Source: Oligoflexus sp. (GTDB lineage Bacteria; Bdellovibrionota_B; Oligoflexia; Oligoflexales; Oligoflexaceae). From it: DNA of 6,239 bases. Below are positions 1 through 4,044 of the stretch, one piece after another (within the stretch, counting starts at the first letter, position 1; each line of letters opens with the position of its first letter). The position numbers and the translations under genes are program-made. The notes beneath the pieces are model-generated. The model saw only the letters and a list, made by a program, of their open reading frames with translations, ran no database searches and had not been told where the DNA came from. Where the stretch lies: NCBI GenBank assembly GCA_030151925.1, contig JASLCY010000170.1, forward strand, positions 1 to 6,239. The letters are read 5' to 3'.

Positions 1-1
1 G

Positions 2-163
2 AATTTCGAGGCACAAAAATCGATCAAGGATTACATGAATTGCCACGCCGGGACCATGTGTGACAGCCTGTACCCAGAGGCAGCCAAATTGGTGAAGGAG
101 GCAAAGAAAAATTCAAATAGCCCAGCCAACCAGTCCGCTGATTATTCATCGAAGAGCAAATGA
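2..163 (+). CDS. 3' end of an unrecognised protein (partial, truncated by the window edge)
   Basis: An open frame runs in from the left edge and ends at TGA 161-163, giving 53 C-terminal residues. The visible part has a CHAGTMC motif (two cysteines six residues apart), then a Lys/Glu-rich stretch that looks helical, and a polar Ser/Asn/Lys-rich tail. There is no recognisable domain. By hand count the segment is about 47% GC, clearly lower than the xseA coding region, and it uses AAA and AAT codons freely. The real start lies outside the window, so function, localisation and family cannot be judged. It could also be a chance open frame, but the uninterrupted reading and ordinary amino-acid mix favour a real gene end. 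Confidence 0.45.
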   Translation, partial: NFEAQKSIKDYMNCHAGTMCDSLYPEAAKLVKEAKKNSNSPANQSADYSSKSK

Positions 164-254
164 AACATCAGAGACGTTCCTAAAGTACAATCCGATAGGA
201 GCTAAGTTTTTTACATGCTACCTTACCTCATGAAATACCTATAGATCTTGGCTT

Positions 255-273
255 AACCTTTAATAGGTTTTTC
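255..273 (+). promoter_or_regulatory. xseA ribosome-binding region with a small overlapping hairpin
   Basis: The only Shine-Dalgarno-like sequence before the xseA ATG is ATAGG, ending 6 nt upstream. It lies in the right arm of a short inverted repeat, AACCT (255-259) and AGGTT (265-269), with a 5-nt loop. The stem is only 5 bp, so it may be a weak brake on translation or chance. The 110-nt gap upstream (164-273) has a TTTACA box at 210-215 but no convincing -10 at standard spacing. It also has a weak 5-bp hairpin, TCCTA 178-182 with TAGGA 196-200, followed by T207-T212, which could be a poor terminator for the preceding gene. Confidence 0.3.
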
Positions 274-2181
274 ATGTCCGTATACTATCTGGTCCAAGAA
301 ACATCGATCCTCGTCAAGGGTAAGACCTACCCTTATCGCGAGGTCATGCGTTCGCTCGGCGCTTCTTATAACGCGGCCGACAAAAGCTGGCTCGTGCCGA
401 ATACGCCCGTGAACATGCAGAAGGTCGGCGAACTTTGCAAAAGCGTCGGCGGCGGGTTGATTAAAGAGACGAAGGTGTCGGAGGCGGGCTTGCTCGGTGA
501 CAGCATGCGCGGCGGTGCCGCGAGCGACGCGAGCATGAACGGCGGCGGCGCGGGTGCAGGCGGTGCAGCGAGCGGTGCAGGCGTGCGAGCGGCCATGGGC
601 GGCGGCGATGCAAACGCGGTTCGTGGCGGTGCGGATGAAGCAAAGGCAAACACCGCTCCGCAAGCCGACGGTTTTACGATCGCCGAACTCATGCGGCAGG
701 CGCAGCTCGCTATCGCGCAGAGCTTTCCGCGCAGCGTATGGGTGATCGGCGAGATCCAGAATATTCGTTTCCATGCGAGCGGCGTTTACTTCCAGCTCGC
801 GGACTCCAAGGAAGGCGCCTCGCAATCCGCGACCGTGACGATCAACGCCACGCTGTGGAACAGCCAATTCCGCGATCTCGAACGCAAATTCGGCCCGACC
901 CTGAAGGAGATCCTGCAGGACGGCTTCCGCGTGCGGGTGCTCTGCGACCTCACGCTCTTCAAAGATCGGGGCCAGCTCAGCCTGCATATCCAGAGCATCG
1001 ATCCCAACTTCACCAAGGGCTCGCTCGCGCTGGCCCGGGAGAAGCTGCTCAAGGAGCTGCGGGTCAAAGGCCTCGACCGCGCGAACAAACAGCTGCGCGT
1101 CAGCCCCTTCCCTTTCCTGGTGGGTTTGATCAGCGCGGAGGATTCGCGGGCGAAATCAGACTTCCTCGATCAATTGCGAGTCTATGGTTTCCCGGGCGAG
1201 GTCCTGTTCTATCCTTCGCAGATGCAGGGCGAGAGCACCCTGAAAGACGTCGTCTCGGGCCTCAACGCCTTGCAGGCGAAAGGTTGCGACCTTATCGTCA
1301 TCACCCGCGGGGGCGGCAGCGCCGCCGACCTGCGTTGGTTCGATAGCCCCGAGATCGCCTATGCGATCGCCGCTGCTAAGATTCCTATCGTCGCGGCGAT
1401 CGGTCACCACGAAGACGTCTGCGTCGCCGAAGAGATTTGTTTTCAGCGTGAGAAGACGCCGACCGCGGCCGCGGACTTTATCATCGCGACCTTTCAACGA
1501 ACGCGCGAGCGGCTCGATGCCCTGGCGCTCGGACTCGATAAGAGCCTCGGCGATCGCGTGAAGCTCTTTGATGCGCAGCTGCTGCAACTGATGGAGCGCA
1601 TGCGTTCGGAGGCTCTCGCCGCCTTGAGCGGGCAAAGCCGCAGCCTCGACCAGACGGAAGCTTCGCTCGAATTGAACTGGCAGCGGCGGGTGCTCGGCCT
1701 CGGCGCTAGGCTCGATCAATTGCAGACCAGCCTTCAGCAGGGCCTGGCGCTGAAGATACAGCGGGAAAACAGCCGCTTTGAGCATTATAAGGCCGGGCTC
1801 CAGCAGGGCCTTACTCTGAAGCTCCAGCGCGAGACGGGTCGACTCGATCAATTCCGCGACGGGCTGCACAATCGCGCGACGCTGCAGGTCGAACGCGTCG
1901 AGTCCCGGGCCGCCGACCTGGGGCGTGAGCTGGAGCGTTCGATCCAACTCAGCCTGCAGCAGGCCGAACAAGGGCTGTTGCGACTGGAAGCCGCTTTAAA
2001 ACAAAAAGACCCGCAGCCCTGGATGCAACAGGGCTGGACGCAGCTTTTCAACGAGCAGGGCCTCGTGAAGAGCGGAGCCGGGCTCAAGGCCGGCCAAGAG
2101 CTTAAGGCTCGCCTGACGGACGGCCTGGCGACCCTCACGGTCAAAGATTTTCAATCAGCCCCCTACACGGGAGAGACATGA
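274..2181 (+). CDS. xseA: Exodeoxyribonuclease VII large subunit (XseA), extended form
   Basis: This is the catalytic subunit of exonuclease VII, which with XseB degrades single-stranded DNA from both ends to oligonucleotides during repair in the cytoplasm. At 635 aa it is well above the 456 aa of the E. coli protein. Residues 1-60 are an add-on domain with the signature LGASYNAADKSWLVP. Residues 79-121 are a Gly/Ala/Ser-rich linker. The OB-fold ssDNA-binding domain starts near FTIAELM (134) and runs to about 245. The catalytic core spans about 277-405. Residues matching the essential E. coli D155, R205, H238 and D241 appear to be D296, R345 (RGGGS), H378 and D381 (GHHED). Residues 421-574 form a coiled coil of seven 22-residue repeats, and the usual C-terminal strand segment follows (LKAGQEL, about 604-629). 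xseB overlaps the stop codon. Canonical XseA would begin near residue 130, but no internal ATG there has a good ribosome site, so the long start at 274 is preferred. The family call is secure; the function of the add-on is not known. Confidence 0.95.
   Translation: MSVYYLVQETSILVKGKTYPYREVMRSLGASYNAADKSWLVPNTPVNMQKVGELCKSVGGGLIKETKVSEAGLLGDSMRGGAASDASMNGGGAGAGGAASGAGVRAAMGGGDANAVRGGADEAKANTAPQADGFTIAELMRQAQLAIAQSFPRSVWVIGEIQNIRFHASGVYFQLADSKEGASQSATVTINATLWNSQFRDLERKFGPTLKEILQDGFRVRVLCDLTLFKDRGQLSLHIQSIDPNFTKGSLALAREKLLKELRVKGLDRANKQLRVSPFPFLVGLISAEDSRAKSDFLDQLRVYGFPGEVLFYPSQMQGESTLKDVVSGLNALQAKGCDLIVITRGGGSAADLRWFDSPEIAYAIAAAKIPIVAAIGHHEDVCVAEEICFQREKTPTAAADFIIATFQRTRERLDALALGLDKSLGDRVKLFDAQLLQLMERMRSEALAALSGQSRSLDQTEASLELNWQRRVLGLGARLDQLQTSLQQGLALKIQRENSRFEHYKAGLQQGLTLKLQRETGRLDQFRDGLHNRATLQVERVESRAADLGRELERSIQLSLQQAEQGLLRLEAALKQKDPQPWMQQGWTQLFNEQGLVKSGAGLKAGQELKARLTDGLATLTVKDFQSAPYTGET
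508..636 (+). repeat. Low-complexity GC-rich segment encoding a Gly/Ala linker within xseA
   Basis: This in-frame stretch encodes residues 79-121 and is dominated by GGC, GCG and GGT codons. It includes three exact copies of GGTGCAG at 553, 562 and 574. It separates the N-terminal add-on domain from the OB-fold, so it most likely encodes a flexible tether. Short direct repeats of this kind can change length by replication slippage, so strains may differ here. Confidence 0.7.
1534..1995 (+). repeat. Seven tandem 22-residue (66-nt) coiled-coil repeats in xseA
   Basis: XseA residues 421-574 divide without gaps into seven 22-residue units starting at residues 421, 443, 465, 487, 509, 531 and 553. 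The recurring pattern is Leu at position 1 (Met in the second unit), a hydrophobic at 5 or 6 and at 9, often Arg or Gln at 15, and Leu-Asp-Gln or a relative at 16-18. LDQ itself occurs in units 2, 3 and 5. Units 4 and 5 are the most alike, both starting LQQGL, and are also recognisable as DNA repeats (1732-1797 and 1798-1863). A period of 22 equals two hendecads, which suits a long, nearly straight coiled coil. In the known enzyme this helical arm is where XseB subunits dock. Confidence 0.75.
2169..2175 (+). promoter_or_regulatory. xseB ribosome-binding site inside the xseA 3' end
   Basis: GGGAGAG lies just before two adjacent ATG codons at 2178 and 2181. Measured from the GGAG core (2170-2173), the spacing is 4 nt to the first ATG and 7 nt to the second, so the second is slightly better placed. 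The two choices differ by a single Met. Both overlap the xseA TGA at 2179-2181, which points to coupled translation. Confidence 0.6.
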
Positions 2182-2384
2182 TGCAAGAGTCCCTGAACTA
2201 TCAAAAGATGCTGGAGGAAGTGGAAGGCATCGTGCGGGCGATCCAAAGCCCCGACCTCGATCTCGACCGTATGGTGAATCAGGTGGAGAGGGGTTATGAG
2301 CTGATCCGCCTCATGCGGCTCCGCCTCGACGAGACGAAGACCAAGATCGATCAGCTCCACGCCCGTTACGAAACGAAAGAGTGA
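2178..2384 (+). CDS. xseB: Exodeoxyribonuclease VII small subunit (XseB)
   Basis: This is the small accessory subunit of exonuclease VII; several copies bind the helical arm of XseA and are needed for a stable, active enzyme. The 68-aa product has the typical two-helix hairpin of the family. Helix 1 is about residues 6-23 (YQKMLEEVEGIVRAIQ). The turn S-P-D-L-D-L-D-R-M-V matches the family's G-x-L-x-L-x-E-x-V pattern. Helix 2 follows (ERGYELIRLMRLRLDETKTKIDQL). E. coli XseB is 80 aa, so this is a normal to short member. Its ATG overlaps the xseA stop in an ATGA arrangement, so the two are almost certainly cotranscribed and translationally coupled. The ATG at 2181 is an equally possible start. 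The TGA at 2382-2384 directly abuts the stop codon of the convergent gene. Confidence 0.93.
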   Translation: MMQESLNYQKMLEEVEGIVRAIQSPDLDLDRMVNQVERGYELIRLMRLRLDETKTKIDQLHARYETKE

Positions 2385-2936
2385 CTACTGCTGGCACCAA
2401 TTTTTTTCCTGGGTGCCGTAGGGCCTAACGAGGCTTTCATTCTGCAAGAGGGTCGCCAGGGAACGGCCGTCGACCAGCACCTGGCCTTCTTTGTTGGCGG
2501 CGGTCGACTTCACCTTGAGGAGGTCGATGCGTTTGGCGGTTTCCATCAGGTTGGTGATGCGATCCTTGGTCTTCGCCGCGGCCTCGCGTTCGCAGGAGTT
2601 GCGCGCGTTCATATCGGGCGATTCGATGCCCGCGATCTTCAGCGTGATCTTCTGCCCGGCCTGAGGATGGCCCTTGGGATAAGCCACGGTCACCGACTTG
2701 TCATCGTTCTGCAGGAACCGCACGCAGCGGATCGATTGCGAATCGGAGTCGCAGTTCATCGTATTGTCGGCCAGCGCGTAAGCGTGCTCCCCGTCTTCCG
2801 TCCCTCCATTCTCGTCTTCCACGTTCGGCACGAGAAACGCATGCGCGGCGAACGATGTACGGCCGCTCGCGGGTGGATTGGTGGTTTTGCACGCCACCGG
2901 CAGCATGAGCAGGGTTAAAGCCAGGAACTTACGCAT
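2385..2936 (-). CDS. Staphylococcal-nuclease-like (SNase/thermonuclease fold) putative lipoprotein, probably catalytically inactive
   Basis: The 183-aa product starts with a short export signal ending LPVAC (Cys16). The Pro at -3 is atypical for a lipobox, so it could instead be a plain secreted protein. Residues about 70-181 resemble thermonuclease-family proteins: a strand with TLKIAGIESPDM, then SCEREAAAK, a helix, LVDGRSLATLL, and the ending RPYGTQEKNWC, which matches the subfamily's usual YDGGxKxxWC end. The staphylococcal nuclease catalytic and calcium residues look replaced: D21 by K80, R35 by K100, D40 by E105, E43 by D108, and R87 by N149 where the family has DKYxR. I therefore infer a fold-retaining, non-nuclease envelope protein, perhaps a binding domain. 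Cysteines 62, 71, 115 and 181 could form disulfides outside the cytoplasm. The start is supported by GAGGT 5 nt upstream (2941-2945 on the complement). The gene converges on xseB with no gap and diverges from the gene at 3230. Confidence 0.75.
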   Translation of the reverse strand: MRKFLALTLLMLPVACKTTNPPASGRTSFAAHAFLVPNVEDENGGTEDGEHAYALADNTMNCDSDSQSIRCVRFLQNDDKSVTVAYPKGHPQAGQKITLKIAGIESPDMNARNSCEREAAAKTKDRITNLMETAKRIDLLKVKSTAANKEGQVLVDGRSLATLLQNESLVRPYGTQEKNWCQQ

Positions 2937-3088
2937 AGTGACCTCGTAAACAGCGGAATCATTGGAAACTTGGGAGACTGATCCGAGCCCTTGTCAGATT
3001 CGAAAATATATTCGTCAAAAGCTGGTTTTTCCTTGAGATGGAATTCATCTTAACCTGATTTTTTTTATTTCCCTCCCCTTTTCGACCT

Positions 3089-3107
3089 TGGGGACTTTAA
3101 TTCCCCA
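3089..3107. repeat. Inverted repeat TGGGGA-N7-TCCCCA, candidate operator
   Basis: Two perfect 6-nt arms (3089-3094 and 3102-3107) flank a 7-nt AT-rich centre. Neither side is followed by a T-run in the transcribed direction, so it does not look like a terminator. It lies in a divergent promoter region, 36 nt upstream of the best + strand -35 candidate, which is compatible with a dimeric regulator site. No known regulator is recognised. Confidence 0.35.
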
Positions 3108-3143
3108 TAAAAAGCCCATAAACATTCTAGTGTTTTCAATCGG

Positions 3144-3173
3144 TTGCCATGTTCTTTCAAGGCCGGTTATTTT
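3144..3173 (+). promoter_or_regulatory. Possible sigma-70-type promoter for the lipoprotein gene at 3230
   Basis: TTGCCA (3144-3149, five of six to TTGACA) is followed after 18 nt by TATTTT (3168-3173, four of six to TATAAT). Transcription would start near 3180, leaving a leader of about 50 nt. The match is modest and comes from eye inspection only. Confidence 0.3.
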
Positions 3174-3215
3174 CCTGGGGAGGACCGCCGATAGCATTTT
3201 TAGGTTCACTTAGAG

Positions 3216-3222
3216 AAAGGAA
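3216..3222 (+). promoter_or_regulatory. Ribosome-binding site fixing the start at 3230
   Basis: AAAGGAA, with core AGGA at 3218-3221, lies 8 nt before the ATG at 3230. That ATG is followed at once by a normal lipoprotein signal peptide. The upstream in-frame ATG at 3149 has no such site and would bury the signal peptide 27 residues inside the protein. Confidence 0.7.
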
Positions 3223-3229
3223 CCCTGCC

Positions 3230-3949
3230 ATGAGATTCTTTGCTATCGGTTTACTTCTTCCTTTAACACTCATCACGGCGTGCGGGGATCAGACTAACTT
3301 TAAAAGCGCATCCTCTGGGGGAGCAGCGGTCCCTTCAGCGAATTCGACGGCCGGGACGGGGGGCGTGAGCGACCCTTCCACGGAAGCCAACGCTGTCGCC
3401 ACCGAGCCCGGAGCGAACATCGCGGGTTCCAATGAACCGGGAGCGACCGGCGACGGCACCGACGCACCGAGCGGCGGCGACGGCACCGACGGAAGCTCCA
3501 CAGGCGGCGGAAGCAGCTCCTCGGGCGGCGGCAACGAAGTCTTCGTAGCGGCGACGAAGGTCGGCGTGAACTTCGAGGACATGCAAGGCCCCCAGTCCGA
3601 CCATGACTACAACGATGCGGTCCTGTGTTTCACCGGCGGCTTCGACGTCTCGGCCTCCCACATCATCTCGAACGTCGATCAATCGATCCCGGCGACCGTC
3701 TTCTCGGCCAGCTCGTGCGAGAAAACGATCGAGATCGATATCTATCGCGGCGATCAGCTCGTGAGCCAAAGCATCGTGAATCCACGCACGACGAATGCGG
3801 CGACGCTGAACTTCATGAAGGGAGACCGCCTGGAGGTGAGCATGACCACCAGCTCGGCCCCTTGCGATACCGATGGCGTCGCTCATAAGATGACGGAAGC
3901 CAGCTGGGCTATCTTTACCGCGAACCAGTGCAACGACAGCGGTAACTGA
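3230..3949 (+). CDS. Putative lipoprotein with Gly/Ser-rich tether and a DUF4114/LruC-like FED...DYND domain
   Basis: The 239-aa product begins with a clear lipoprotein signal, MRFFAIGLLLPLTLITAC, with lipid attachment expected at Cys18. Gly at the next position gives no inner-membrane retention signal, so the outer membrane is likely. Residues about 24-103 are low complexity (Gly, Ser, Thr, Ala, Asp), probably a flexible surface tether. Residues about 104-236 form a beta-rich domain. Its start, VGVNFEDMQGPQSDHDYNDAV, has the FED-x(n)-D-x-D-Y-N-D signature seen in DUF4114 and LruC-type extracellular domains, whose acidic cluster (E116, D117, D124, D126, N128, D129) suggests metal, perhaps calcium, binding. 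Cysteines 133, 163, 212 and 234 may pair as disulfides. The rest of the domain is not recognised. The start is set by a good ribosome site, and a bidirectional terminator follows 31 nt after the stop. The biochemical role is unknown; adhesion or envelope structure is only a guess. Confidence 0.8.
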   Translation: MRFFAIGLLLPLTLITACGDQTNFKSASSGGAAVPSANSTAGTGGVSDPSTEANAVATEPGANIAGSNEPGATGDGTDAPSGGDGTDGSSTGGGSSSSGGGNEVFVAATKVGVNFEDMQGPQSDHDYNDAVLCFTGGFDVSASHIISNVDQSIPATVFSASSCEKTIEIDIYRGDQLVSQSIVNPRTTNAATLNFMKGDRLEVSMTTSSAPCDTDGVAHKMTEASWAIFTANQCNDSGN

Positions 3950-3980
3950 GCCGGATTCGAACCTAGAGAACATCGAGCGT

Positions 3981-4044
3981 AAGCGCAAAAAAGCTCTGAC
4001 CACCTCATCCGCCAGGACTCGGGGGTCAGAGCTTTCCGCTTTTT
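3981..4044. terminator. Strong bidirectional intrinsic terminator between convergent genes
   Basis: AAAGCTCTGACC (3990-4001) is perfectly complementary to GGTCAGAGCTTT (4024-4035), a 12-bp stem with a 22-nt loop. The pairing can extend past a small bulge through AAGCG (3981-3985) with CGCTT (4037-4041). T4040-T4044 follows on the + strand, and A3987-A3992 supplies a six-T tract on the - strand. It can therefore end both the lipoprotein transcript (stop at 3949) and the peptidase-like transcript. The TAA of the latter (complement of 4043-4045) sits inside the + strand T-tract. Confidence 0.9.
4002..4020 (+). repeat. Terminator-loop motif CCTCATCCGCCAGGA, copy 1
   Basis: The loop of the terminator contains CCTCATCCGCCAGGA at 4003-4017, preceded by TGAC (3998-4001 with the stem). 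A near copy, CCTCATCGCCAGGA, also preceded by TGAC and one further base, lies at 6221-6238. The two differ by one deleted base and a short spacer change. Both copies are non-coding. Confidence 0.35.

Larger units (their letters stand above)
2937..3229. other. Divergent intergenic region between two lipoprotein genes
   Basis: This 293-nt AT-rich gap carries the start signals of both flanking genes. On the - strand a TATATT box (complement of 3005-3010) about 70 nt before the SNase-like gene could be a -10 element, but no -35 fits it. A T-rich run lies at 3059-3070. An inverted repeat (3089-3107) and a possible + strand promoter (3144-3173) are listed separately. An ATG at 3149 opens a frame into the downstream gene but has no ribosome site. 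I see no RNA gene or further coding sequence. Confidence 0.5.

Noticed and set aside
253..987. A 244-codon - strand open frame and other antisense frames over xseA
   Set aside because: These are shadows of the GC-rich xseA frame. Their Ala/Arg/His-rich products carry no domain, and xseA is unmistakable.
738..1346. A 202-codon + strand frame inside xseA
   Set aside because: Arg/Pro-rich out-of-frame reading of the OB-fold and catalytic region; it looks nothing like a folded protein and has no independent ribosome site.
2393..2417. GGCACC...GGTGCC hairpin as an intrinsic terminator for xseAB
   Set aside because: The T-run is in the loop, not after the stem, on the + strand, and the hairpin lies in coding sequence of the opposite gene. 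Kept only as a possible weak end signal.
3149..3229. Upstream in-frame ATG extending the lipoprotein by 27 residues
   Set aside because: No ribosome site, and it would place the lipoprotein signal peptide internally. The ATG at 3230 has a clear AAAGGAA.
3335..4003. A 222-codon - strand open frame opposite the FED...DYND lipoprotein
   Set aside because: Arg/Ala-rich composition without motifs; the + strand frame has a lipobox, ribosome site and domain signature.
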